Positions 1 to 10,100 of a DNA stretch of 64,000 bases are shown one piece after another. Source of the stretch: Bacteroidia bacterium (GTDB lineage: Bacteria; Bacteroidota; Bacteroidia; Chitinophagales; Chitinophagaceae); assembly GCA_030426665.1 (NCBI GenBank), contig JAUHYD010000002.1, positions 186,001 through 250,000 on the forward strand, read 5' to 3'. The translations under genes were made by a program, and so were the position numbers. Each line of letters opens with the position of its first letter. The first letter of the stretch is position 1. Under the pieces are notes generated by a model. That model had not been told where the DNA came from and did no database searches. It was given only the letters and a program-made list of their open reading frames with translations.

Positions 1-2642
1 ACAATCAGGAATATGTAGACGGCTTCATTTCCCCGGTTAACCTCATCTTTAGATAGTCCAATCCAGTCAATGTCGTAGCCTCTGGGCAGGGTCTCTTTTG
101 CAACGTCCTGAATTGCCTTGATTGCCTCTCCACTACTATATCCGGATGCAGGAGATCCGTTAATAGCGGAAGAAGTGTACATGTTGTATCGTGTGATTTC
201 ATTAAGCCCCTGCGTTTTTTTCATTGTCATAAAAGCAGAAAGGGGCACCATCTCATTGTGGTCATTTTTCACGTACATTTTCATCACATCTTCGGGTAGT
301 CTCCGGAATTCGGGAGCGGCCTGTACGTACACCTTGTAGAAGCTGTTGAACCTGATGAAGCCGAGCTCATACGTACTACCTATGAGAATGTTCAGGGTGT
401 TCATCGCATCGGCAATTGTTACCCCTTTCTGCATTGCAGCCTGGTTGTCAATCTCCAGTTCGTATTGCGGATAGTTTGCGGTGAAGAATGTAAACAAACC
501 CGCCAGCTCTTTTCGCGCTCTGAGGTCTTTCATAAACTTGTCGTTTATTTTGCCGAAGGACTTGTAGTCTCCTGTATTGGTTTTGTCTAAAAGTCTTAGC
601 GAAAAACCACCGGCAGCGCCGTAACCAGGTACGGCAGGGGGCTGGAAGAATTCTATCGTTGCTCCGGGGATATCCTTAGATTTTTCTTCCAATTCTTCGA
701 TAATTTCGACGGCAGTATGTTCTCTGTCTGACCAGTTATCCAGATTTATCAGACAGGTACCTGCGTTGGAGCCACGACCCTCTGTCAGTACCTCATAACC
801 AGCCAATGCAGAAACAGATTGAATTCCTTTGACGTGTTCTGCTATTCCCTGTAGTCTTACTGCTATTTCATTTGTTCGCTCCAGCGTAGAGCCGGGAGGT
901 GTTTGTATAATCGCGTAAATCATACCCTGATCTTCTGCCGGCACGAAACCGGAAGGGAGATTCTGTGTTATACCAAAAATACCTGCGCCGAACGCAATCA
1001 ATATTCCGAAGGTGACAACTTGCCTATTGACGATAACCCTTAGAAGCTTGGTGTATTTGCCAGTAAGTCTATCGAAAAGCACATTGAACCCATCGAGAAA
1101 CCTGTTCATGAGTGTTTTCTTTCTGGGTTGCCCGTGGGTGTTTTTCAGGATCATGGCACACAATACCGGAGTAAGTGTCAGTGCGACAAGACCAGAGATG
1201 ACGATGGCCGTTGCCATGGTAATAGAGAACTGCCTATAGAATATACCGACCGGACCAGTCATAAATGCAACGGGTACAAATACTGCCGTCATAAGGAGCG
1301 TAATTGCTATAATTGCACCACTTATCTCTCCCAATACCATTTTTACGGCCTTGTAGGGCGACACATGCTCTTCCGCCATCTTAGCATGGACCGCCTCTAC
1401 GACGACAATGGCGTCATCGACCACAATACCGATAGCAAGTACCAATGCAAACAGGGTTATCAGATTGATGGTCAATCCGAAGAGTTGCATAAACATAAAT
1501 GCACCGATAAGTGACACCGGAACCGCCAGTGTAGGTATTAATGTAGACCGCCAATCGCCAAGAAATACGAATACTACTATTGCCACCAGGATAAAGGCTT
1601 CTCCCAGCGTGTGGATTACTTTTTCGATAGAAGCATCGAGGAAGTGTGATACGTCATAGCTGATTTCGTACTCCATACCAGGAGGGAACGAAGCGCCCTT
1701 TAGTTCTTCTAACTTTTCTTTTAATCGTTCGATCACGGCGCTTGCGTTACTCCCGTAGTTTTGTTTCAGTACAATGGCTGCTGATGGGTGGTTGTTGAGG
1801 TTTGAGTAGATGTCGTAAAATTCACTTCCGAGTTCGACATCTGCAATGTCTTTAAGGTGCAGAATCTCACCGTTCGGGTTGGCCCTGATAATTACATCTT
1901 CATACTGTTTCGGTTCGTTGTATCGGCCTTTATATGTTAACACATACTCAAGTGCCTGTGAGCGTTTACCCGAACTTCTACCAATTCTACCAGGCGATCC
2001 GATAACACTTTGGTCGCCAATAGCCTTCATAACGTCTTCTACAGAAACGTCGTATGCCCTCATTCTGTCGGGCTTTAGCCATATACGCATGGCAAATTGT
2101 CGACTACCGAGAATTTTTGCCCTTGCAACACCATTTACCCTTTTTAATTCGGGCAGGATGTTGACGCTGGCGAAGTTGTACAGGAACTTTTCATCTGTGG
2201 TGGTGTCCTTGCTATACAGGTTGACATACATAAGCATGTTTGGCTGTATTCTTTTCACGATAATACCTTCACGTTGTACCAGGGGTGGAAGTCGGTTCGT
2301 AACCTGCGCGATTCTGTTTTTTACGTTTACAACTGCCTGATTGGGGTCGGAGCCGAGGTTAAATACAATCTGGATTGTGGCTTCACCGGCACTTGTGGCA
2401 TCGGAGGTCATATATTTCATGCCGGGTACACCGTTAATTGCTTTTTCCAGAGGAATGAGTACAGAATTAACCAACACATTGGCACTAGCTCCCGGATATG
2501 CGAGACTCACGATAACTTGGGGCGGTGCTATGGAAGGAAACTGAGACTTAGGCAGACCCGTCATTGCCAGGATACCCATGAACACTATGACAAGCGATAT
2601 GCATATGGCCAGAACCGGTCTGTGAATGAATTTTTTAAACAT
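1..2642 (-). CDS. RND efflux pump inner-membrane permease (HAE1/AcrB-type), 3' end beyond window
   Basis: The reading frame is open from an ATG at 2642 to the window edge, about 880 codons, so roughly the last 150-180 residues of a usual 1040-residue pump are missing. The start reads MFKKFIHRPVLAICISLVIV, the usual first transmembrane helix of hydrophobe/amphiphile RND pumps. A paired aspartate in the motif GIVVDDAIVVVEAVHA lies at residues 409-410, matching the TM4 proton-relay aspartates of AcrB; the porter-domain phrases YPGASA and PPGSTLERT are also recognisable. The protein should sit in the inner membrane and export drugs, detergents or other amphiphiles by proton antiport, together with the adaptor encoded 26 bases upstream (2669-3751). 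A TolC-like outer-membrane gene is expected further left, outside the window. The substrate cannot be told from sequence. Confidence 0.95.
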   Translation of the reverse strand, partial: MFKKFIHRPVLAICISLVIVFMGILAMTGLPKSQFPSIAPPQVIVSLAYPGASANVLVNSVLIPLEKAINGVPGMKYMTSDATSAGEATIQIVFNLGSDPNQAVVNVKNRIAQVTNRLPPLVQREGIIVKRIQPNMLMYVNLYSKDTTTDEKFLYNFASVNILPELKRVNGVARAKILGSRQFAMRIWLKPDRMRAYDVSVEDVMKAIGDQSVIGSPGRIGRSSGKRSQALEYVLTYKGRYNEPKQYEDVIIRANPNGEILHLKDIADVELGSEFYDIYSNLNNHPSAAIVLKQNYGSNASAVIERLKEKLEELKGASFPPGMEYEISYDVSHFLDASIEKVIHTLGEAFILVAIVVFVFLGDWRSTLIPTLAVPVSLIGAFMFMQLFGLTINLITLFALVLAIGIVVDDAIVVVEAVHAKMAEEHVSPYKAVKMVLGEISGAIIAITLLMTAVFVPVAFMTGPVGIFYRQFSITMATAIVISGLVALTLTPVLCAMILKNTHGQPRKKTLMNRFLDGFNVLFDRLTGKYTKLLRVIVNRQVVTFGILIAFGAGIFGITQNLPSGFVPAEDQGMIYAIIQTPPGSTLERTNEIAVRLQGIAEHVKGIQSVSALAGYEVLTEGRGSNAGTCLINLDNWSDREHTAVEIIEELEEKSKDIPGATIEFFQPPAVPGYGAAGGFSLRLLDKTNTGDYKSFGKINDKFMKDLRARKELAGLFTFFTANYPQYELEIDNQAAMQKGVTIADAMNTLNILIGSTYELGFIRFNSFYKVYVQAAPEFRRLPEDVMKMYVKNDHNEMVPLSAFMTMKKTQGLNEITRYNMYTSSAINGSPASGYSSGEAIKAIQDVAKETLPRGYDIDWIGLSKDEVNRGNEAVYIFLI

Positions 2643-2668
2643 TTTATAGTTCTTTTTGGATAGTTAAA

Positions 2669-3751
2669 TTATTCCGCATATAATTTCAGGTGCGACATAA
2701 CCGATCTCGGTTTTTCGTATTTGTATGCAATTTTTTTGCCGTCTCTTACTTTCCTTAATCCTTCCAGAAGAATCTTTTCGCCTTCGTTCAGGCCGTTTGT
2801 TACGACGCATAAGTCCGGTAGTTCTGCACCGACCGTAATTTTTCTTTGCTTAACAACGTTGTTCTTGTCGACAACAAATACATATATCTTGTCAAGGATT
2901 TCGAAAGTGGCTTTCTGCGGGATAACAATTGCGTCTTTTATCGGGATGGTAACAACGATGTTTCCTGTTTCACCGTGTCTCAGGAGGGCTTTAGGGTTGG
3001 GGAATGTAGCCCTGAAAGGAATGTTACCTGTTTCGTTGTTGAAGTCTGCTTCAATCGTTTCTACAACGCCGGGATATTCAAACATCTGGTTGTTTGCCAT
3101 AAGCAGGTTAACAGTCATTGTGCTGTCTTTCGATATATGGGAGCGGTAATTAAGGTATTCTGCTTCGGGCACATTGAAGTAAACCCACATTTTGCTGTTA
3201 TCGGATAGGGTAGTGAGTAAGTCCCCTTCATCTAAAAGGCTACCCAGTCGTACCTGAAAACGGTCGATGATGCCGTCGAACGGGGCTCTGATATCTGTAA
3301 ATAGCAGGTGGACATTTGCCAGCGCCAAATCTGCTTTTGCTTTGCCAAGCTTTGCACCGGCCATTGCTAACTCGGTTGGTGCGACAATATTGCTGTCTGC
3401 TAATCGTTTTGTGTTCTGGTATTCAATTTCGGCAAAGTTCACTTCTGCCTGAGCGCGCTGTTGCTCTGCCTTGTATATGTTAGGCATGATGCGGAACAGC
3501 AGTTGTCCTTTTTTTACTACTTGGCCTTCGTCGACGTAGATGTTCTGGAGGTAGCCTCTTTCCTGAGCTCTCAACTCGATATGGCTAATCGATCGGATTT
3601 GACATACATATTCCCTAGAAATCAGGGTGTCCATTTTTAATGGACTTGTGACAAGAAATTTGGTTGCTTCTTCTTTTTCTTTTTTATGGGATTTACAGCT
3701 TGTTTGACATAACAGGGCGCACAGACCCATAAGCATGAGAATTCGATTCAT
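2669..3751 (-). CDS. RND efflux periplasmic adaptor (membrane fusion protein, AcrA-type)
   Basis: This 360-aa protein has the order expected for an AcrA/MexA-type adaptor: an N-terminal export signal ending near Cys19 (LLCQTSC, an imperfect lipobox, so lipid anchoring is likely but not certain), a lipoyl half-motif around GYLQNIYVDEGQVVKKGQLL (residues ~86-105), a short coiled-coil hairpin, the second lipoyl half with DIRAPFDGIIDRF, then the beta-barrel and membrane-proximal domains. It bridges the inner-membrane pump to an outer-membrane channel. It is followed after 26 bases by the permease gene in the same direction, so the two are surely co-transcribed. I see no TetR or MarR regulator beside the pair; the nearest regulator on the same strand is the LytTR protein at 4498-5253, and a link between them is only a guess. 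Confidence 0.95.
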   Translation of the reverse strand: MNRILMLMGLCALLCQTSCKSHKKEKEEATKFLVTSPLKMDTLISREYVCQIRSISHIELRAQERGYLQNIYVDEGQVVKKGQLLFRIMPNIYKAEQQRAQAEVNFAEIEYQNTKRLADSNIVAPTELAMAGAKLGKAKADLALANVHLLFTDIRAPFDGIIDRFQVRLGSLLDEGDLLTTLSDNSKMWVYFNVPEAEYLNYRSHISKDSTMTVNLLMANNQMFEYPGVVETIEADFNNETGNIPFRATFPNPKALLRHGETGNIVVTIPIKDAIVIPQKATFEILDKIYVFVVDKNNVVKQRKITVGAELPDLCVVTNGLNEGEKILLEGLRKVRDGKKIAYKYEKPRSVMSHLKLYAE

Positions 3752-3913
3752 AATAGTTTTGCTATTTAATACAGTAAAATGTTCCTGATTTTAAGGAGTG
3801 TATGTATTTCCGGCGATCGTATTCATCGAGAGATTGTATACGGCCGTAATATGCCTGTTAAGGGCAACTAAAAATAAACGGGTGTATTGGAAGTGCCCGT
3901 AAAGACTTCAGTA

Positions 3914-4342
3914 TCAGATTCTGAATGTCTGGAATAAAATACAAATTGATGAAGAGTAGCTTGATCGCTGCTCTGTACGGTGCAGTCGCTTTTTAGTGGC
4001 CAGGCTATAGTAGCCTGACTCTGCGGCATAGAAAGATGTGAAGTAATTGCACGTTGCCGTTCTATGTTTTTTTACTGGTACTAATTCGTCATTCTCCTCT
4101 GTCTCATCTTCGGTTTCTTCGGCAAAGTACTTGTAGCTAGATTTTTTTGTTGTGGTAGACTTCAGCTCATAATTCTCATATTGAGCATTATGAATATTTC
4201 TGAAACCGGAATTTAAGGGAAGTGTATATGCATTCGCGGAGCGACTGCAAAAGTCTTGCTGCGCGGAAACAGCAAATGTATTGCTAAGTCCGCTCAACAG
4301 GAGTAATGTTACAAATAGAAAGAATCTTATTGTCAGTTTCAT
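3914..4342 (-). CDS. Small secreted protein of unknown function
   Basis: I do not recognise this 142-aa protein with certainty. It begins with a clear signal peptide (MKLTIRFFLFVTLLLLSGLS, cleavage probably after VSA), followed by a short acidic stretch (EETEDETEENDE) and a basic, aromatic C-terminal part ending in ILFQTFRI. An in-frame ATG lies four codons upstream (4354), but the octamer TACTTTTG on the minus strand (4359-4352), a good -7 box, would overlap that codon, so I chose 4342. Four Cys residues remain after cleavage. It lies between the LytTR regulator and the RND efflux pair, all on the same strand with gaps of 143-162 bases. I have an impression of similar short proteins with an FRI terminus near efflux genes in related bacteria, but cannot confirm it. 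Confidence 0.7.
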   Translation of the reverse strand: MKLTIRFFLFVTLLLLSGLSNTFAVSAQQDFCSRSANAYTLPLNSGFRNIHNAQYENYELKSTTTKKSSYKYFAEETEDETEENDELVPVKKHRTATCNYFTSFYAAESGYYSLATKKRLHRTEQRSSYSSSICILFQTFRI

Positions 4343-4351
4343 TTCTGATAG

Positions 4352-4359
4352 CAAAAGTA
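4352..4359 (-). promoter_or_regulatory. Possible -7 promoter box (TAnnTTTG) of the small secreted protein gene
   Basis: On the minus strand the octamer reads TACTTTTG, matching the Bacteroidota -7 consensus TAnnTTTG. A TTG lies 15 bases upstream, which is shorter than the usual 19. The box sits just upstream of the ATG at 4342, implying a very short or absent leader, and argues against the ATG at 4354. Confidence 0.35.
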
Positions 4360-4497
4360 CATCAAGATATTTTGCAAGTACGTATGATAAATGTTAAAGT
4401 AATTAAGCATCTTTTAGCTTGTTGCCATTTTTTTAGATGCGCTGCGCCTTGTTACTATTTGAGTTGACGTCACGTTTGCAATAAACTTCGGTTGTCT

Positions 4498-5253
4498 TTA
4501 GTCTTTTACCGGATGCCGTTTTATAAGTCTGTTTTTTACTACTTTGTCTAACAATGCTTGTCGATAATTGTTGCTCACGGGCACTCTGGAATTATTTGTT
4601 AATACAATTTCGTCCGGCGTAATGGCGGATACAAGTCTATGATTAATTAAGTATTGCTTGTGCACTCGCGTGAAAGTATTGTCAGGTAGTTGGGTTTCGA
4701 GGCTTTTTAAGCTAACTAATGATATATGTTGTTTTTGGTTGATGGTATATATACGAGAGAAATCCCCCATGCTTTCCATGTAGAAGACCTCGTCATAGTT
4801 GAGTTTTACCAAGTCCTTTGTCTCTAAAATAAAAAAGTAGTCTTCTGTGCTTGGGTCATATATGCCGGCATGCTCTGCAAGGTTTTTCTTTAATTCCAGA
4901 TATTGGGTTGCTTTTTTTACAGATTGCCGGAAACGTTCTTGTGCAACGGGCTTCAGTATAAAGTCAACCACATCAAGATTGTAACTTTCTGTAGCATATT
5001 CGGAATAAGAACTGATAAATATGAAAACCGGTGGGTTTTTCAGTGCACTTAGCACAGACAAGCCAGTTAGTTCGGGCATTTCAATGTCAGAGAAAACAAG
5101 ATCTATTTCGTAGTTGTTTATTGCTTTTAATACTTCCAACCCGTTCGAACATTTTGCAACAACGTCAAAATCGCGCATTTTCGACAGGTACATTTCTATC
5201 AAATCTCTCTCCAATATATTGTCGTCGGCAATTAAGCACTTGAACTTCCCCAT
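4498..5253 (-). CDS. LytTR-family response regulator (LytR/AlgR type)
   Basis: A 251-aa two-domain regulator. The receiver domain (residues ~4-120) has the acidic pair D10-D11, the phosphoacceptor D56 in LVFSDIEMPELTG, and the conserved lysine K101 in FILKPV. The C-terminal LytTR DNA-binding domain (~140-245) shows the typical MESMGDFSRIYT and FTRVHKQYLINHR motifs. Such proteins usually pair with a 5TM or 7TM-type LytS-like or plain histidine kinase encoded next door. No kinase gene is adjacent here, so this regulator is an orphan within the window. Downstream on the same strand are the small secreted protein and the RND efflux pair. The targets are unknown; LytTR proteins bind imperfect direct repeats, and I did not find a convincing pair in the neighbouring gaps. 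Confidence 0.93.
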   Translation of the reverse strand: MGKFKCLIADDNILERDLIEMYLSKMRDFDVVAKCSNGLEVLKAINNYEIDLVFSDIEMPELTGLSVLSALKNPPVFIFISSYSEYATESYNLDVVDFILKPVAQERFRQSVKKATQYLELKKNLAEHAGIYDPSTEDYFFILETKDLVKLNYDEVFYMESMGDFSRIYTINQKQHISLVSLKSLETQLPDNTFTRVHKQYLINHRLVSAITPDEIVLTNNSRVPVSNNYRQALLDKVVKNRLIKRHPVKD

Positions 5254-5457
5254 ATGCGTTTGTTATACTTTTAAAAAAATAATATCTACATGCGTAAACC
5301 TGTTATCTACTGTAGCATACAGTTAGTCGATTTTCTCTGATTGAAAAAAAAGATTATTGTTTCTTAGGGCTAATGGGTCCTGAAAGCTTAAAAGTTTGTT
5401 AACCCGTGATTTTCTGAATGAACAGTAAACCTATCAATAAAAAACGAAATCTACAAT

Positions 5458-7164
5458 ATGTTCCAAAATAATAAATGTAGAATGCATATAGATTGTAAGG
5501 TTTGCTATATAAAAGTACTTTTGTTGTGCATTATCGTAATGGGCGTATACGTGACAACAAGTTCTGCTCAGAGCTTCGACTCCCTTTACAAACCTAAGCT
5601 TACCGGTGGTATCTCTGCTACTAATGAGTTGTATTCTGTAAAAGGAATAGCAAACCGTTCGCTGCCGCATAACTATTCTGTATCTGCGAATCTGAATTTG
5701 AACGTACAGAATTTCAATTTGCCATTTTCATTTTATTACAGCAAACAGGACAATAATTATTTCCAACCGTTCAATCAATTTGGAATCAGACCCTCCTATA
5801 AGTGGGTCAGGGTGCACATGGGATATTGTAACCTTAATCTATCGCCATTTACTCTTGTTGGTAGAACATTTCTGGGTGCTGCGGTAGAATTGACACCGAC
5901 TATCAAAAATAATTATCAGCTAAAAGTGATAGGATTTTATGGCAGGCTCAACAGGGCAGTTGAAATAGGACCTAATTCATTGAGTACGCCGTCGTTTGAG
6001 CGTAGAACTTATGGTGCAAGCGTCGGGGTAGTGAAGGAAGAAGACGAGTTAAGCCTAACTCTATTCAAAGCAAAAGACGAAGAAAACAGTATCAATGTTG
6101 TAAATAACCCAGACATAACTCCACAGAATAATATAGTAGTAGAGGCCCTCGGTAAAAAGCGACTGTTGAAAAAGCTCTTTCTGTCGGTTGATTATGCTTA
6201 TTCAGGTCTGACGCAAAATACATTGAGTGAGGGCAGCACGGCTCCGAATATTTTGGTCGACGTTTTGTACAATACACAAAGTACGACCATGTTTGGTCAT
6301 TCGCTTAGCACCGCTCTAAATTATGAGATTAGTAATTACACAATAGGAGTAGCCTACCAGACGGTGGGAAAGGACTTTACGTCGACGGGTATAAATTATA
6401 TGATGACGGATTTTAGTCAGACAACAATAAATGCCGGTGCCAGAATTCTGAAAAACACAGGTTTCATTAATGCGAGTATAGGTATACAGCAGAACAACAT
6501 TTCGAACACATTATTTGCTACAAACAAGCGGTACATATTCAATACGGATTATAGTCAGAGCATCAAGAATAATTTTCGTTTCACGCTGAATTTTGCTAAT
6601 AACACGCTTAGCAATAAGGTAACTGCGGACGCAGCCACTGATTCGCTCAACTTTTATATGGTGACTTCCAATTACGGCGTTAACCTTTCTTATGGTATTG
6701 GTAAAAAGAAGACGCATATGCTGTCGTTGTTCACTTCCTATCAGTCGGGCTTGCAGCAGTTAGAATACGGCCTATCGAAGGAGCTTACGGATTTTATGTT
6801 TGTAACCCTGAGTGACAATATCCGTATTAAGCGGTTGGGGTTGACCGTTACTCCCAGTTTTTCTTATAGTAAAAATAGTGCAGGTTCAAATTTCGTGAGC
6901 TATATGGGGCCCATCCTCAATGTTCGGAAAAGCCTTTTGGGAGGAAAACTTAACCTAATGAATTCTGCAAGTGTGATGCAAAATGTGTTCAACGGATCGA
7001 CCGGGAATATACTGATCAAGGAGAGTCTAGGTGTTCGGTATGTTTTGTTAAAAAAACATTCTTTGGGTGCGATGTACTACCTGATTAATCAGAACAATAA
7101 AAACAATAATAGGCCTTCGTTTACTGAAATGAAGTTTTCAATTAACTACGGTTTTAACTTTTGA
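5458..7164 (+). CDS. Outer-membrane beta-barrel protein of unknown function (first gene of surface locus)
   Basis: A 568-aa protein with an N-terminal signal (hydrophobic stretch VLLLCIIVMGVYVTTSSAQ, cleavage after SAQ near residue 38). The rest is a run of alternating polar/aromatic strands, many of them 10-14 residues and ending in aromatic residues (for example NLPFSFYYSKQDNNYF), and the protein ends in MKFSINYGFNF with a terminal Phe, the classic outer-membrane barrel ending. I see no TonB plug or POTRA domain. The ATG at 5458 gives an unusually long, Cys-rich n-region; an internal ATG at 5482 is possible. It is separated by only three bases from the next gene, and heads the series 5458-20975. 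The likely role is an outer-membrane anchor or export partner for the secreted proteins that follow; this is inference from gene order. Confidence 0.75.
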   Translation: MFQNNKCRMHIDCKVCYIKVLLLCIIVMGVYVTTSSAQSFDSLYKPKLTGGISATNELYSVKGIANRSLPHNYSVSANLNLNVQNFNLPFSFYYSKQDNNYFQPFNQFGIRPSYKWVRVHMGYCNLNLSPFTLVGRTFLGAAVELTPTIKNNYQLKVIGFYGRLNRAVEIGPNSLSTPSFERRTYGASVGVVKEEDELSLTLFKAKDEENSINVVNNPDITPQNNIVVEALGKKRLLKKLFLSVDYAYSGLTQNTLSEGSTAPNILVDVLYNTQSTTMFGHSLSTALNYEISNYTIGVAYQTVGKDFTSTGINYMMTDFSQTTINAGARILKNTGFINASIGIQQNNISNTLFATNKRYIFNTDYSQSIKNNFRFTLNFANNTLSNKVTADAATDSLNFYMVTSNYGVNLSYGIGKKKTHMLSLFTSYQSGLQQLEYGLSKELTDFMFVTLSDNIRIKRLGLTVTPSFSYSKNSAGSNFVSYMGPILNVRKSLLGGKLNLMNSASVMQNVFNGSTGNILIKESLGVRYVLLKKHSLGAMYYLINQNNKNNNRPSFTEMKFSINYGFNF

Positions 7165-7167
7165 TAA

Positions 7168-10100
7168 ATGATTAAATTCTTTTTTGCCTTTCGGTCGAAA
7201 GTTTACGGTATTCTGGTTGCGGCATTCCTGTTGAATTCTTTCAGTATGATGGCACAGAGTGCCTATCCGGTTGATGCCTATATCGCGTTGGGGCCAGCAC
7301 CTCAGTCGTCTTATTTGGCCGACTATATAGCCATGGGTTCTAACCTGTTTACGCTCAACGTTACCTTCAAAGACTTTAGCGAGCCTTCTTACCAGGTAAG
7401 GATGAAGGTCACTATCACTAAAGGTGGTTTCTCCATAACAACGTCTGAGACGTACTGGTCTACCCACTTTATCACGCTTTATCCGGGAATGAATTCCTTT
7501 ACAGGGGCAGATCTGAGTGGCTACTTCAATGTAAATAATATGGCTATTTCGGGTGGTAATGCAGAAACTATCAGACGAACAAAATCTATTCCGGAGGGTG
7601 ATTATGATATTTGTGTGGAGGTTTATGACCATCGGGCAAATAAGTTATTGGCGAGGACATCTTGTACAAGAGCCAACGTAAGAAAGAACTATCCTCCTAC
7701 AATGGTGAACCCTCGTAACAATCAGGCATTCAGCGTTACGGATTTTTCTCACATGTATATGTATTTCTCGTGGTTCAACATGGGGTATATGTTTCCGGTG
7801 GTTTACGACTTCAAGTTGGTTGAGGTGCCACAGGGTATCACTACGCTGAATGCCATGAACGCCACATTGCAGCCTGTTTTGTCAGAAACAGACATAATGT
7901 TAACGAACTTTTACTACGGCCCAAGTGCACCGCCATTGGTTGATGGCAAGACATATGCATGGCAGGTAAGAGTGCGATCTGTATCGGGAGACGTTATATT
8001 CGAAAATGATGGCTATTCACCAGTTTGGGTATTTACATATGCTTTCCAGCAAAAGGGAAAAATAGCATTGACCGGTCCGGAAGATCGCGCGGAATTTATT
8101 CCTGAAGATCCGATTACATTGAGTTGGCAGCCATCTGATTTCAACCCCGGGCAGCATGTCCAATATCATGTCGAAGTATTGGGATTGTATGAAGGCGGAG
8201 ACTCCAAAGTCACAGAAGTGTTTACGAATGCAGAGGCAAATCACGAATTGAATAGGTCTGGTGGATACTCTCGTAATCAAACTAATAATAGGTTTTGGGA
8301 ACGCAAGTTACTTCCAATAGCAGATGCATCGCTGCCCCAGACATTTGAAATAACATCTGCTATTCCTGCTGCAGTTCCGGCTTTCAGGCAGTTTGCGTGG
8401 CGCATTGTTGCACTCGGTGATGACAGGGGCGTAAACAAACCGGAGCTGGCAGTGAGCCCTACCCGAATTTTCTTCGTTGAACCCAAAAGGGAATACTTCT
8501 TTATTGACGACAGAAAAGTGACGGTAACTAACCTCACAAGCGAAACAATCAACAATTGGACTGGAACAGGCATGGTCAAGGTCGATAAAAATTTAGGCGA
8601 AGAGTCGGAGGCGTCTTTTAGTGGGTTGAAAATGCAAATTATTGATGGAGAATACCATGTGGTAAATGGTAGACTGCATGGAAAATATGACCGTCGTTTT
8701 GAAATGAAAACCGAGAATGGAGATGAATCATACCTAGTTACAGACAGTTTTAATATCCGAAAGACTTATGATCAATATAGGAAGGAAAGTACTTTTAGTG
8801 TTGACCTTGCAGGTGCCATTTTTTGGGAGTACCCACTTGCCATTGCCGGAGGAGATATAGGGATTTTGCGTACTGACCTAACGACATTTGATTATACGAA
8901 TGCTACACTTAAAAAGTATGTAGATGTATATGATAATACACCTACTGGTCATGGGTATGTACAAAGGCCAACAGCAGTAGGAATAAAGGAAGAGCAAGAG
9001 TTTGTTTTGGTAGATCCGGTGAACTTTAGTGTAAAATATGCATTAGGTTCAAGGTTTATGGTTAAGGATGATTCGGTGTTTTTAAGCCTCAATGGTTCTG
9101 TCTCTTACACAGGTACGGAAAATACGCCACCATTATCGCTCAGCTTTGCGAACGCAAACAATCCATATTATTTTTCAAATGGTTTGTCTTTCAGTAACCT
9201 GACATCGAACGAATGGCAGTTGAACGAGTTTATAACAGTTACTCCTGGTGCTACCGTGTTTGATTTTTCTGAAACACAGTCACTTGGTGGTTTATCGGAA
9301 ACATGGAAAGGAATATTTTTCAACACGTATTCGATTGAAAACGGTGGGTCAACCAATATTTTTGATGCAAATATCAGAAGTGGTGCATGGTTGGGAACTC
9401 ATGGCTTAGATTTGAGTGTCGACGAAAAATATTCACCGGCAAGACAATTTAATTATAAAGGTTTTGACGCCACGGAAGACTCTCTTGTGCTTTCTTTTAG
9501 AGAGGGTGCTATGACAGGTAGCATTGGTGGCGGAGTAAAAATTCCGGTACTTAATAAAACTTTAGGCTTCTTTATGTCTATTGATAACGAAGGTCTAAAT
9601 ACGCTGGTCGTCGATCACTCTTTGTTGGCGGATGCGAAGATTACCATCAATCCTGATGATAATGAAGAGAAAGTAGAATTGACAGTCAAGCAAGGGGTGA
9701 TACATGACAATTTTCTGGACATGTCGGTTCGTGTTGCATGGCCTGCAAACAACATCGATATAGACAATATAAATAATTTCCGTATCTGGCAGGATGGTAA
9801 TATTGGCTTTAATACCATTAACGGTTCGTATGCGCTTAGTCAGCAGATTGCCGGAAAGGCATTCGGAGACTATGACATTACTATAGATAGTATTACTGCT
9901 TGCCGGCGGACAACCACCCATGAAACCACAGATAGGTACTACAGAACAACTACGTCAACAGTAAACAATATTGTAATTGGGTTTTCATCAACAATTGTAA
10001 TTTCTGATGATATCGCAGGGCCGTCAGGTGACGACCCGACACGCATTCACATTGTGTCACAAGGTCCTGTTGCGGGAGACTCACCGCCTCCTCCGGCAGC

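Noticed and set aside
1-2642. Plus-strand frames across the RND permease (for example 1846-2340).
   Set aside because: They are antisense to a clear RND pump and have no independent support.
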